From Lachancea thermotolerans CBS 6340 (taxonomy: Eukaryota; Ascomycota; Saccharomycetes; Saccharomycetales; Saccharomycetaceae), in contig NC_013077.1 in the NCBI RefSeq assembly GCF_000142805.1, forward strand, positions 124,001 to 188,000: a stretch of DNA of 64,000 nucleotides, read 5' to 3'. Below the pieces are notes generated by a model. That model ran no database searches. It was not told the origin of the DNA and was given only the letters and a program-made list of their open reading frames with translations. Of the stretch, positions 18,505-27,411 are shown piece by piece. The position numbers were made by a program, and so were the translations under genes. Position 1 is the first letter of the stretch, and the number at the start of each line of letters is the position of its first letter.

Positions 18505-19299
18505 CGCGAATACCCACCTCCATAAGCGTATGGATTGCCGGATTCGCGTTTTCGTAGCGATCTCCAAGTGATGAGTGAAATGCTGTGCACCAGTCTGAAA
18601 GGACCACATGTACTCGTGGTCCGTTGAAGCATTAAGTAAACCTATATTATCTGATGGAGCGTAAATTCTTGACACATAGTATTCCCGCCCGCGATAGTGA
18701 ACGACTCAGTTCATACGCAACGGTTCCAGGCCCTGCCCGAGTCAGCGTTTCTCTGGGGCCAGAGCTCGCTCGCGAATCTGTTTCAAAGACCGTTTCAGAT
18801 TGGCTTGGTGCATCCCGCCCCGGAGGCTGCGCCGCTGCACTCGTATCCCAGGCCCTTCCTCGGCCCACGCAATACACTGCATTGTGCGGAACGTGCGGCA
18901 CGCCGCGCGCGCTGGATCCGCCTCGCCATTATCGGCCCTTAGTTATGCAGTCGCGCCCTCCAACGGGCGCACCCGCGCAGGTGCCTCGGCGACGCCGCAG
19001 CCGTAACACGCGTCTGCGTCTCTAAATCCGATACCTGATCAAGTTTTCGATACTCAATCAAGTTCCCGATTCTTCAACATTCTCTGCGCTGTACAGGCAC
19101 GCGTCATGTTATGTAAGGTCGCGCCGCGAGCTCGGTCCTCTGCGCAGGCCTCTAGGTGCACGCGTTGCCGCCCAGCCTCGCGATACATACCGCATACAAG
19201 GTTTGAACCGTCCACTCGCGAAAACGAAACGCGGCGGATCAAACTTCGAGACCCGGCGGGGCCGAAATCAGGGCGGCGCTAAACGTGTCGAGGAGGCAG

Positions 19300-19307
19300 T
19301 ATTTAAA
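19300..19307 (+). promoter_or_regulatory. TATA box of the pathogen-related-like gene
   Basis: TATTTAAA, 137 bp before ATG 19444, followed by a CT-rich stretch common at yeast transcription starts. Confidence 0.5.
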
Positions 19308-19443
19308 ACCAGCGATTGTGCGTCCCTTCGCGGCGTCGGGTAGGCACTCTCTCTTTCACTCTTCTCCTGATCTGTACCACGGACGCAAGACCGAATCGCC
19401 GGCTCTTCCTCACATCTTCGTTCCTTCCTTTCATTCCAGAGCC

Positions 19444-20091
19444 ATGACCGAACAAAGTACCCCGCTGTGGTTGCAGGACCGCGACGCAGTGATTGCACAG
19501 ACGCCCGCGCACATGTGGCGCCTGGGCAAGCCCACATACAAGTTCACAGACAGAAGGCTCAACCGCGAGCGCCAGGTGCACTTCGAGCCCGGCAGCCTGG
19601 GGGACCTGGTGACCAACCTGGCGCGTGTGTTCGAGATGGAGGCCACCAACAAGGCGAACCCCGACGACTGGATCTCGGTGGACCCTCGCGTGTTCAGGAT
19701 GACCGTCAACGGCAGCCGCGAGTACACGGTGCAGGATATCGTGACCAAGGGAGGCTACAACGTGTTTCTCGGCGACCTGCCCAACTACAAGGCGTCCGAG
19801 AGCGACTACGCGAAGTCCGAGGACGCGTTCCACAAGGCCTTCCGCACCGGGTTTCTGTGGGAGATCCTGACGCTGGAGGCCGAGCTGCCGGTCGCGACGT
19901 TCACGTGGCGCCACTGGGGGCAGCAGAACGGCGTGTTCAACGGGCACAAGGGCGACGGCAGCGTGCTGGACATCAAGGGCACCACGCGCGCCACCCTCAA
20001 CGACAAGCTGCAGCTGGTGCGCCTCGAGCACACCTTCGACGCCCCGGGCATGATCGACACGCTGTCGGGCGTGTGCCCAATGGCTCACTGA
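19444..20091 (+). CDS. Pathogen-related-protein-like, SnoaL/NTF2-like fold protein
   Basis: 215 residues from ATG 19444; the frame runs further up only through a GTG and has no homology there. The sequence resembles the plant and fungal 'pathogen-related protein' family (SnoaL-like, alpha+beta NTF2 superfamily): WISVDPRVFRMTVNGSREYT (about 77-96), IVTKGGYNVFLGDL (about 99-112), DAFHKAFRTGFLWEILTLEAELPVATFTWRHWG and FNGHKGDGSVLDIKGTTRA. No enzymatic role is established for this family as far as I know; stress or small-molecule binding are guesses. I know no S. cerevisiae orthologue. Codon use is extreme: about seven in eight of the first 80 codons end in G or C. It has its own TATA box (19300). 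Family call fairly sure, function unknown. Confidence 0.75.
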   Translation: MTEQSTPLWLQDRDAVIAQTPAHMWRLGKPTYKFTDRRLNRERQVHFEPGSLGDLVTNLARVFEMEATNKANPDDWISVDPRVFRMTVNGSREYTVQDIVTKGGYNVFLGDLPNYKASESDYAKSEDAFHKAFRTGFLWEILTLEAELPVATFTWRHWGQQNGVFNGHKGDGSVLDIKGTTRATLNDKLQLVRLEHTFDAPGMIDTLSGVCPMAH

Positions 20092-20210
20092 GTGCGGCTG
20101 TATTTATCGCTGTGGGCGGCTATGCGCGCCGCGTGTGCGCGCCCACGAGCCACCTATGCAGACTTACGTAATACACTGTAACCCACACATGCGTCTATTT
20201 TTAGCATGAG

Positions 20211-20284
20211 TCACGTGCCGATTGCCGGCGCCCGTTATTGTCACGTGGCTCGGATCGGGCGAAAGCAGCCGCGTTCGTCACGTG
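20211..20284 (+). promoter_or_regulatory. Cluster of three TCACGTG boxes upstream of ZEO1
   Basis: TCACGTG at 20211-20217, 20241-20247 and 20278-20284, all in one orientation, 30 and 37 bp apart. Matches the Cbf1/Tye7-type E-box with its favoured 5' T. About 530-600 bp before ZEO1, right behind the pathogen-related-like gene. Confidence 0.6.
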
Positions 20285-20683
20285 CCGCTCCAAGCCCTCG
20301 CCGCCGCCGCGAGACGTAGGGTCCCGCGTCCCGCGGCCACCACCGCGCGCTGTTCCTACGCCCAGGCTGGGGCAAGCTCTGCGGCAGCTCTGAGCGCGTC
20401 CGTGTCACACGATTATATCCAGCCCTGCTCCGCCTCCATCGGGCCCGTGCCCCTGCGGGGCCTTCTAGCTGGCTGGCCCACCGCTTTGTGCAGTTTGTTA
20501 TGCCACTACCGTTCTCAAGTATTTTTACTGTTTTTTTTTTTTTTTCTTTCCGCCTCTTCAGCCTTCTCTCCTCTACCGCAGGACTGTTTACCGCTCAGGC
20601 GCTTCAAGGGGGCCCCACGAACCGTCTGGGCAACCGCGTAGATGAGGCGAGCAAGCGATGGCGCTCGCGCAAAAACGCAAATG

Positions 20684-20691
20684 TATATAAA
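20684..20691 (+). promoter_or_regulatory. TATA box of ZEO1
   Basis: TATATAAA, 122 bp before ATG 20813. A strong TATA box fits an abundant stress-type protein. Confidence 0.5.
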
Positions 20692-20812
20692 CAGCATAGG
20701 AAATCCAGGGGAGCCAAGATCTGCTATCTCTCGAGATTCCCTCTTCACTATTATAGCAAGTTGCAAGCCCACGCATCGTTAGCTTTATCTACATATTAGT
20801 ACATATCCCCCG

Positions 20813-21172
20813 ATGTCCGAGTCGCTAGAACACAAGGCTGAACAAGCTCAGCAAGCCGCTGCTGTGAACGCGGAGCACGCGCAGGCCAAGGTCGCCGAGG
20901 TTGGCGACAACGCCGAGCGCTCCGCGCAGGAGACTCAAGAGAAGGCTGTGGCGGCTGCCGAGGAGCAGGCGCAGGAGGCCAAGAAGGAGGCCAACAAAGT
21001 TGAGGAGTCCGCCAAGAAGGAGGCCGAGGGTGTGAAGGAGTCTGCCCAGGACAAGGTTGATGAGGTCAAGAAGACCACCGCGGCCGAGAAGTCCGAGACC
21101 GCTGCGGCCGAGGGCGAGAAGGTCTCGCCATGGAAGCGTTTCGTCGCCAAGCTCAAGAAGCTCTTGAACTAA
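20813..21172 (+). CDS. ZEO1: Zeo1-like membrane-associated coiled-coil protein
   Basis: 119 residues from ATG 20813 (S. cerevisiae 113). Almost entirely Ala, Glu, Lys and Gln in heptad-like order (residues 5-95), with a C-terminal WKRFVAKLKKLLN amphipathic helix that could bind membranes. In S. cerevisiae Zeo1 is a peripheral plasma-membrane protein that counteracts Mid2 in cell-wall integrity signalling. Low-complexity sequence makes homology by sequence alone risky, but length, tail and the location with SHR5 (YOL110W/YOL109W) support it. GC-rich codons. Confidence 0.8.
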   Translation: MSESLEHKAEQAQQAAAVNAEHAQAKVAEVGDNAERSAQETQEKAVAAAEEQAQEAKKEANKVEESAKKEAEGVKESAQDKVDEVKKTTAAEKSETAAAEGEKVSPWKRFVAKLKKLLN

Positions 21173-21542
21173 GCGAGCGAGCGCGCGGGCACTCGAGGCC
21201 CGCTCTTCTCCCTCCCCGATATACCTACGATTTAATAATAAGTAATTGAGATCCCTAATAATACCGATAATAATACAGACTGGAGATTAGACTTCGCGGG
21301 CGCGAAAATCGCAGCGGGCGCGGCGGCGTGGGAGCGATGTACACACGTGATAGTCGCGTGACCGTGAGGCGACGGCGATGTGCCGTTGTTCGTGCTACGT
21401 GGTCACGTGCCCGCGTCAGTATCCGTTCCCCGTGACAAACGCGCTCACAGCTAATTTCCACACACTTGGCTCCCGCATCGCAAGATCTTTAGAGCTCTTC
21501 GGTCCGCAGACTGACTCCACCTCATTGCAACCACAGCTTCGC
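21173..21542. other. Intergenic region between ZEO1 and CAF40
   Basis: 370 bp. Starts with a short AT-rich stretch (21230-21280) typical of a 3' end, then GC-rich DNA with CACGTGA at 21344-21350 and TCACGTG at about 21401-21407. No gene. Confidence 0.5.
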
Positions 21543-22538
21543 ATGTTCGCAAACCCCGCCGCCGCTCCCGCAGCGTCGCTTGGCTTCGCGCCCTCACAGC
21601 AGCCTCAGCAGTCCCAGCAACCGCAGCACGCCCAGCAAGCCCAGCAAGCCCAACAGGCCCAGCAAGCTCAGCAGCCCGGATCCACTGCTGCCGCCGCCGC
21701 CGCCAAGGCCAACCTCCACGCGCTTGACGACCCCAATGTCTACCACTGGATCTGCCAGCTCACCTACGGCCCCAACAAGGAGCAGGCGCTGCTCGAGCTC
21801 GGCCGCAAACGCGAGCAGTACGAAGACCTCGCCGTCGTGCTGTGGTCCTCGTTCGGCGTCATCACCGCGCTGCTCAACGAGATCACCTCCGTCTACCCCA
21901 TGCTCTCGCCCCCCGTGCTCTCCAATCAGCTCAGCAACCGCGTGTGCAACGCGCTGGTGCTCCTCCAGTGCGTCGCGTCCCACCCGGAAACCAAGAATCT
22001 TTTCCTGCAGGCCCACATTCCGCTGCTGCTCTTCCCCTTCCTCAACACCACCTCCAGACAGCGCACCTTCGAGTACCTGCGTCTGACCTCGCTCGGCGTC
22101 ATTGGCGCTCTCGTCAAGATCGACTCCGCGGAAGTCATCGCCTTTCTGTTGAGGACCGACATCATCCCGCTCTGTCTTCGCATCATGGAGTCCTCCTCCG
22201 AGCTCTCCAAAACTGTCGCCATCTTCATCCTGCAAAAGATCCTGCTGGATGACGCTGGCCTGCAATATATATGTGCTACCCCGGAGCGCTTCCTCGCGGT
22301 TTCCCAGGTGCTGACATACATGGTTGAGCAGCTAACACTTCAGCAGACGCCCGGGCGTCTCCTCAAGCACGTTGTGAGATGCTATCTGCGCCTGAGTGAC
22401 AACCTCGAGGCCAGAAGACTCCTAAAGCAGGTCTTGCCCCGCCAGCTCAAGGACAACACATTTGGAGAGGTCCTCAGAGACGACCTCGGCACCAAGCGCT
22501 GCCTCGCACAGCTTCTGCTCACGCTCAATGAGGACTAA
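21543..22538 (+). CDS. CAF40: Caf40, CCR4-NOT subunit (CNOT9/RCD1 family)
   Basis: 331 residues from ATG 21543, the first ATG after which the usual Gln/Ala-rich head begins; the frame continues upstream without homology. Residues about 20-45 are Gln-Ala repeats. From about 57 ([31 protein letters not shown]) to the end it is the armadillo-like Rcd1 domain, near-identical to yeast Caf40: [65 protein letters not shown] style blocks recur throughout. Caf40 is a core part of CCR4-NOT, acting in mRNA deadenylation and transcription. Order CAF40, SEC21, CUS2 equals YNL288W-YNL286W. Codons very GC-rich. Confidence 0.96.
   Translation: MFANPAAAPAASLGFAPSQQPQQSQQPQHAQQAQQAQQAQQAQQPGSTAAAAAAKANLHALDDPNVYHWICQLTYGPNKEQALLELGRKREQYEDLAVVLWSSFGVITALLNEITSVYPMLSPPVLSNQLSNRVCNALVLLQCVASHPETKNLFLQAHIPLLLFPFLNTTSRQRTFEYLRLTSLGVIGALVKIDSAEVIAFLLRTDIIPLCLRIMESSSELSKTVAIFILQKILLDDAGLQYICATPERFLAVSQVLTYMVEQLTLQQTPGRLLKHVVRCYLRLSDNLEARRLLKQVLPRQLKDNTFGEVLRDDLGTKRCLAQLLLTLNED
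21610..21675 (+). repeat. 9-bp CAG-rich coding repeat in CAF40
   Basis: Imperfect tandem CAGCAAGCC-type units encoding Gln-Gln-Ala repeats. Such trinucleotide-rich tracts are prone to length change. Confidence 0.75.
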
Positions 22539-22852
22539 AAGCATGCTGCAGGGTGGGCCGCGCTGCGCCCACCGGACTGCCCCGGGCCCCCATCTCCCGC
22601 CCTCCTGTATAATAATCTCTAAACCTTCCATCACAGATCACGTGTGATCGGTACTTCATGCTCGCGGTCACGTTTGCCCTTGTTTGATCTTTTCGTACGA
22701 GTGTATGGGCCAAAAAAAATGCACACTTCAGTATCACATATGGAATCGTGGCAAAACATACAACTTCCTTTCAAAAGCTGTTCGACCAGCAACCGGACTG
22801 AGACTCGATAGCATCAATTGAATAGGCTCTGTGCCGCTCTCGACCCTCTCTA
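22539..22852. other. Intergenic region between CAF40 and SEC21
   Basis: 314 bp. GC-rich first part; GATCACGTGTGATC at about 22636-22649 is an inverted repeat (GATCAC / GTGATC, 2-bp spacer) around a CACGTG box. A+T content rises from about 22,670 on, marking the right edge of the GC-rich island. No gene. Confidence 0.5.
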
Positions 22853-25654
22853 ATGTCTACCCACACTTATAAGAAGTTTGAGGAGGCCGACTCGGGCATC
22901 TTGCCCGACAAAATGACAATCTACCAGGACTGTCTAAACGCCTTTAATGAGTCTCCCGTCAACGCTAAGCGTTGCCGACTCCTGATTTCTCGTTTATTGC
23001 AGCTGCTAGCGCAGGGCCAAACCTTCCCACGCACAGAGGCCACGGCTCTCTTCTTCGCCATTTCCAAGCTTTTCCAGCACCCTAATGACTCTCTGAGACA
23101 AGCCGTGTATCTGGCCATCAAAGAGCTGAGCGCAGTCTCCGACGACGTCCTTATGGCGACATCATCCATCATGAAGGACGTGCAGAACGGGTCCGACATG
23201 ATCAAGCCCAATGCAATCCGTTCTTTGACCCGCGTTCTTGACGAGTCGACTGCCTTCTCAGCCGAGCGGTTGTTCAAGTCCGCAGTGGTCAGCAAGCACC
23301 CTTCTATCTCGTCAGCAGCACTCGTGAGCTCTTACCACCTTCTTCCGGTGGCCGAAAGTACGGTTAAGAGGTACGCCAACGAGACCCAGGAAGCAGTTTC
23401 AGACCTGAAAACCTACCCCTACCAAAGCGGGACCTCTGAGCACTACCCAAACTCTACGTACATCGCGCAGTACCATGCTTTGGGCTTGCTGTATCTGCTG
23501 AGAAAACATGATAAAGTTGCGCTCATGAAGTTGGTCCAGCAGTTTTCTGCCGGCAATCTTCTCAAGAACCAGCTTGCTCAAGTCCAATTGGTCAAGCTCG
23601 TTGGGAGTCTTTTACAGAAAGACCCACAGCTGGTCACGCAGTTCACTCCTCTGCTGCTGAGCTGGCTTTCAAACAAGTATGAGTCTGTTCAGCTTGAAGA
23701 CGCTAAGCTGATCACCTCCCTACCAGACCGCTTCGTTTCCCCAGAGATATTTGCGTCTGCAGTGCAGACTCTGCAAGGCCTTCTCACAGTGCCACGCGTC
23801 ACTACCAGGTTTGCCGCTGTAAGAGTGCTGAACAGAATTTCCATGGTCGCCCCTGAGAAGATTGTCGTGTGCAACCCTGAGTTGGAATCTCTTATCAACG
23901 ATAGCAACAGAAATGTTTCCACTTATGCCATTACCTCGCTACTCAAAACTGGCACATCCAATAATATTGCATCTTTGATCAAAACTATTACCAACTTTAT
24001 TCACGAGATTTCGGATGACTTCAAGATTATCATCATCGATGCCGTTCGTACCATGGCGCTGAAGTTCCCTGAGGAGTGGAAGTCCATTTTGAACTTCTTA
24101 ATCAATGTTTTGAAGCAAGGCGAAGGAGGATTCGAGTTCAAGAACAGTATAGTTGAAGCTTTGTTCGACCTGGTTCAGTTTGTGCCACAATCTAGAGAGC
24201 TCGCCTTTGAAAACCTGTGCGACTTCATTGAGGATTGCGAATACAACGAAATTTTGGTGAGAATTCTTCATATTTTGGGTAAAGAGGGTCCAAGTATGAA
24301 AATTCCTTCTCTCTACGTCAGACATATCTACAACAGAGTTGTCTTGGAGAACTCAATAGTGAGATCAGCGGCTGTTGTAGCCTTATCAAAATTTGCGTTG
24401 GTCAAGAACGACCCTACTCTCGTAGAATCTATTGAAATCCTATTGAGAAGAATTTCAAACGATGCTGACGATGAGGTTAGAGACCGTGCAACAATTTCCC
24501 TTGAATTCATCGAATCGATTAAGTCCAAAGAGGGTGCTAGCTCTTCTGCAGCAGAAGATCTCCTTCAATCCAAGTATTCGTACGACTTGGTTTCTCTGGA
24601 GTCTAAGCTAAGTCAGTACATGTCCGCCAAGCAGGAATCGTTCAAGGCACCATTCGATTCTTCCTCGGTTCATCGCTACACTGAGGACGAAAGAAAAGCT
24701 ATCGACCTCAAGAGAAAGCAAGAACAACTGTTCTCAGCCCTGCCTTCCGCTGGTAAAAGCAAGCGCGCCGCTTCATCAAGTCAAGATGCCGAGAAGAGGA
24801 ACGGGTCCTACGCAGGTCCCGCTTCTAATGAGGTCGACCAGGACTTGCAATCCACGAAGTTCGTTGAGGAACTGGAATCCATCGAAGAGCTCAAGTCTTT
24901 GGGTCCTATCATAAACACTTCTAAGGAGGTTCCATTGACTGAAACGGAGGCCGAGTTTGTTGTGTCAGGCGTAAAGCACCTTTTCAAAAACCATGTGGTG
25001 CTCCAATTCCACATCACAAATACCTTAACTGACGTGGCTCTCGACAATGTTTCTGTTGGCTGTACAATGGAGCAGGAAGATTCCACCGCACTACAGGAAA
25101 CCTCAACTATCCCTGTTGATAGAATTATGCCCTCCGAGACCTTCGCGTGTTATGTTGTGTATGAAAAGTCGGAAGAGGTCGTTACAGAAGGCTTCTTGAA
25201 CACATTGTACTTCACCACAAGAGAATTGGATGCCACTACTCACGAGCCATTCGCTGGTGACGAAGGATTCCAAGACGAATATGAGATTGATTCTCTTTTC
25301 CTCACCGCAGGCGATTATATCAAAGGCTCTTTCGTGGGCAACTTCTCAGCATGCTTCGATGAACTTCCACACTCTGAAGTCGCTGTTTACAACATTAAGG
25401 AAAACATATCACTGCAGGAAGTTGTGGACAAACTGGTTGTGAACACCAGCTGTTTAACTCTGGACAACACGCAGTTTGCCCCTACAGATTCTAACTCTCA
25501 CACACTTAAGTTGTTTGGAAAAAGCGTCTTGAACGGCGCTAGGGTCGCCCTGGTGGTTCGTATGATCAAGAGCTCCAAAGGCATTGCTTTGAAGGGAGAG
25601 ATTAGATCTGATGACGCCAACCTATGTAATGATGTTGTCGATGGCTTGATTTAG
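22853..25654 (+). CDS. SEC21: Sec21, gamma-COP coatomer subunit
   Basis: 933 residues from ATG 22853 (S. cerevisiae 935). The N-terminal two thirds are HEAT-like adaptin repeats (about 20-545, e.g. RLLISRLLQLLAQGQTFPRTEATALFFAISKLFQH). A charged linker follows (about 590-680), then the gamma-COP appendage (about 690-933). It is part of the COPI F-subcomplex, which coats Golgi-to-ER vesicles. The first third is GC-rich and the rest has ordinary composition, so the GC island fades inside this gene. Intact and full length. Confidence 0.97.
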   Translation: MSTHTYKKFEEADSGILPDKMTIYQDCLNAFNESPVNAKRCRLLISRLLQLLAQGQTFPRTEATALFFAISKLFQHPNDSLRQAVYLAIKELSAVSDDVLMATSSIMKDVQNGSDMIKPNAIRSLTRVLDESTAFSAERLFKSAVVSKHPSISSAALVSSYHLLPVAESTVKRYANETQEAVSDLKTYPYQSGTSEHYPNSTYIAQYHALGLLYLLRKHDKVALMKLVQQFSAGNLLKNQLAQVQLVKLVGSLLQKDPQLVTQFTPLLLSWLSNKYESVQLEDAKLITSLPDRFVSPEIFASAVQTLQGLLTVPRVTTRFAAVRVLNRISMVAPEKIVVCNPELESLINDSNRNVSTYAITSLLKTGTSNNIASLIKTITNFIHEISDDFKIIIIDAVRTMALKFPEEWKSILNFLINVLKQGEGGFEFKNSIVEALFDLVQFVPQSRELAFENLCDFIEDCEYNEILVRILHILGKEGPSMKIPSLYVRHIYNRVVLENSIVRSAAVVALSKFALVKNDPTLVESIEILLRRISNDADDEVRDRATISLEFIESIKSKEGASSSAAEDLLQSKYSYDLVSLESKLSQYMSAKQESFKAPFDSSSVHRYTEDERKAIDLKRKQEQLFSALPSAGKSKRAASSSQDAEKRNGSYAGPASNEVDQDLQSTKFVEELESIEELKSLGPIINTSKEVPLTETEAEFVVSGVKHLFKNHVVLQFHITNTLTDVALDNVSVGCTMEQEDSTALQETSTIPVDRIMPSETFACYVVYEKSEEVVTEGFLNTLYFTTRELDATTHEPFAGDEGFQDEYEIDSLFLTAGDYIKGSFVGNFSACFDELPHSEVAVYNIKENISLQEVVDKLVVNTSCLTLDNTQFAPTDSNSHTLKLFGKSVLNGARVALVVRMIKSSKGIALKGEIRSDDANLCNDVVDGLI

Positions 25655-25858
25655 AATTTTGCCTATGTTAGATGTGTATAGCAAGTGAACAATTACTGAA
25701 ATCCAAAGCAGTAGCTGAACTGCCTTGTCACTTCATATAAGAGCGTTTACAAGTTGGCGTATCTTTCATGTTTAGTTTTTGTCACCTCCTAGATTTCATG
25801 TTTGATCAGCTTGTCGAAACATTTACTTTATTCAATATCATATCCAAATGAACACAAT

Positions 25859-26749
25859 ATGGATGAGGAAGAATTGCAATTGAAGAAGGAGCTCAGAGAA
25901 AAGAAGGCACAGGAGTTGGCAAGACGCAAGCGCGCCAGAGACAACACTGAAAGGAAGGAGGACACCAAAAGGCCACTAAAAAATTGCGCAATCTACATCT
26001 CCCATCTACCTTTAGAGGTAACAAAAGACGAAGTAATAGAAGAGTTCACGAAGTATGGAGTTATTAGGAAGGACTTGAAATCCAGTGAGCCCAAGTGCAA
26101 GTTCTATTATGGTGTTGATGGGAGCTTTGAGGGTGCCGCTTTGATTGTGTACATGCGACCTGAAAGTGTGCGAATGGCAGTTGATTTAATGGATGGGTAC
26201 AGCTTTATGGGTAATAAATTAAAAGTAGAGGAGGCCACATTCAAGAAGGAGCCAAAGGATGATAAGAAAAGCCCCAATGCCTCCCAAGAAGGTTCGCGTG
26301 ATGTTTCTGCTGAACCTAAACTAAATAACATACATGCCAAGCTTAATGAACAGGAACGCGAACTCCAAGACTGGGACGACACCACAGACGAAAAAACTAC
26401 CCCACGGGAGGAAGGAAGTGAGGTCGATAGCATACCAGATGAATCGGAAAATGCTTCTTCCCGCACTGTTGTTCTCGCGAATGTTTTAGATCTGTACGCG
26501 AATCTCGCACCGCAACAGATAGCCGAGGTAGCTGCTGATCTTAAAGAAGGTTGCGAAGCCATAGGAAGCGTTTCATCTTTCGAGTTTGACGAAGTGTTGG
26601 GGCAAGCTAAAGTAGAGTACAAGTCCAGCGAAATAGCTCAAAAATGTTGCCAGTTGATGAATGGGCGATACTTCGATGGAAGAAAGCTTGTTGCTTACAA
26701 CCTGGAACAAGGTGAAGAAGAGGAAGAAGACGAGGTTGCGGAATGGTGA
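25859..26749 (+). CDS. CUS2: Cus2, U2 snRNP assembly factor
   Basis: 296 residues from ATG 25859 (MDEEELQLKKEL, aligned with S. cerevisiae MDADELELKGHL). First RRM about 40-130 (CAIYISHLPLEV as RNP2), a charged linker, and a UHM-type second RRM about 195-285 (TVVLANVLDLY, FEFDEVLGQAKVEYKS), acidic tail. It is the yeast relative of Tat-SF1; it binds U2 snRNA and Prp11/SF3 and is displaced by Prp5 during prespliceosome formation. An out-of-frame ATG at 25848 opens an 11-codon frame ending at 25883 across the start codon. Last gene of synteny block A. Confidence 0.93.
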   Translation: MDEEELQLKKELREKKAQELARRKRARDNTERKEDTKRPLKNCAIYISHLPLEVTKDEVIEEFTKYGVIRKDLKSSEPKCKFYYGVDGSFEGAALIVYMRPESVRMAVDLMDGYSFMGNKLKVEEATFKKEPKDDKKSPNASQEGSRDVSAEPKLNNIHAKLNEQERELQDWDDTTDEKTTPREEGSEVDSIPDESENASSRTVVLANVLDLYANLAPQQIAEVAADLKEGCEAIGSVSSFEFDEVLGQAKVEYKSSEIAQKCCQLMNGRYFDGRKLVAYNLEQGEEEEEDEVAEW

Positions 26750-26752
26750 AAG

Positions 26753-26776
26753 AAGCGTTTGGTAAAAGAAACGCTT
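26753..26776. other. Inverted repeat just after the CUS2 stop
   Basis: AAGCGTTT (26753-26760) and AAACGCTT (26769-26776) form an 8-bp perfect stem with an 8-nt loop, three bases after the stop codon. It would fold in the 3' UTR; a role in 3' end formation or stability is only a guess. Confidence 0.6.
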
Positions 26777-27339
26777 ACAGAAAGCCTTTGGGGCCTGAAA
26801 TATTAAGCTCTACAGTCATGGCGGCGCAGGATTAGAATTCGATTTGCTGCATTGCTGGCGCTTTGCCTACTATAGCGCAATCCACTTTAAATGTGTAGAT
26901 TAAGCCCGCTTCGAACCTTCCTTTGACAAGGACAAGGACTATCCGAAGCCAAATGAGGTTCTTTTAGTTCTGTGAAATCAATTTCCCCAGGCCCAAAACA
27001 CCGAAGGGGGCTGCAACCTTTTGCCCTCGACCAACATAGCAGCGGCCAAATACTGCGTAATCGCCACATCTCCCATACGCCCTCAGGAAAACGTATGGCT
27101 GACCTGTAAGAAAACATTCGAGCAACCTCTCGTAGTGTTAATTTTGAAAAAGAAATACGTTTCTATAAGAAGAGGCTTTTACAAATGCTTTATTGAAGGC
27201 TGGCGAACGTTGAACGATGCTTAAGGATAGAATGTTAAGTATCTTAAAATAACGATTTTAGCCCTGCTATTCTTGCTAAACTAACGACCTCGGGTATCAG
27301 TGCCGCACCTTTGTTATAAAGGTAAAATCAAAAAAAAAT
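26777..27339. other. Intergenic region between CUS2 and tRNA-Gly
   Basis: 563 bp without a recognisable gene. Short open frames on both strands have no family resemblance. An A run (27331-27338) abuts the tRNA 3' end and serves as the T-run terminator on the tRNA strand. Confidence 0.5.
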
Positions 27340-27411
27340 TGAGCGGTACGAGAATCGAACCCGTGTCCCCACCTTGGAAGGGTGGGATGATAACCACTAC
27401 ACTAACCGCCC
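27340..27411 (-). tRNA. tRNA-Gly(UCC)
   Basis: 72-nt intronless cloverleaf on the minus strand: acceptor 5' GGGCGGT, A box TAGTGTAGTGG, anticodon loop CTTCCAA (anticodon TCC), B box GGTTCGATTC, discriminator A at 27340, then a T run on the minus strand as Pol III terminator. Lies at the junction of synteny blocks A and B. Confidence 0.95.

Larger units (their letters stand above)
18135..19443. other. GC-rich intergenic region between PCL1 and the pathogen-related-like gene
   Basis: 1.3 kb. Long open frames occur on both strands but none resembles a family, and they overlap each other, as expected of GC-rich DNA. Contains TCACGTGA near 18277, a 24-bp alternating purine-pyrimidine run at 18481-18504, a CGCGAAA at 19217-19223 and a TATTTAAA box at 19300-19307 that suits the downstream gene (ATG 19444). 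Confidence 0.5.
20092..20812. other. Intergenic region before ZEO1
   Basis: 721 bp without a gene. Holds three TCACGTG boxes (20211, 20241, 20278), a long T tract near 20528-20546, and TATATAAA at 20684-20691, which is 122 bp before the ZEO1 ATG. Confidence 0.6.

Noticed and set aside
18126-19025. Several 120-170 codon frames on both strands between PCL1 and the pathogen-related-like gene
   Set aside because: They overlap one another, lack motifs, and are Arg/Ala/Pro-rich as random GC-rich DNA gives.
19303-20088. 261-codon open frame on the minus strand opposite the pathogen-related-like gene
   Set aside because: The sense frame has clear family motifs; the antisense frame is open only because GC-rich codons leave few stops. 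It has no recognisable domain.
21378-21542. Longer N-terminus for CAF40
   Set aside because: No homology, contains CACGTG promoter boxes, and the first clear Caf40-like start is ATG 21543.
21594-22265. 223-codon minus-strand frame opposite CAF40
   Set aside because: Shadow of a highly conserved GC-rich coding region; low-complexity Gly/Leu/Val content with no family match.
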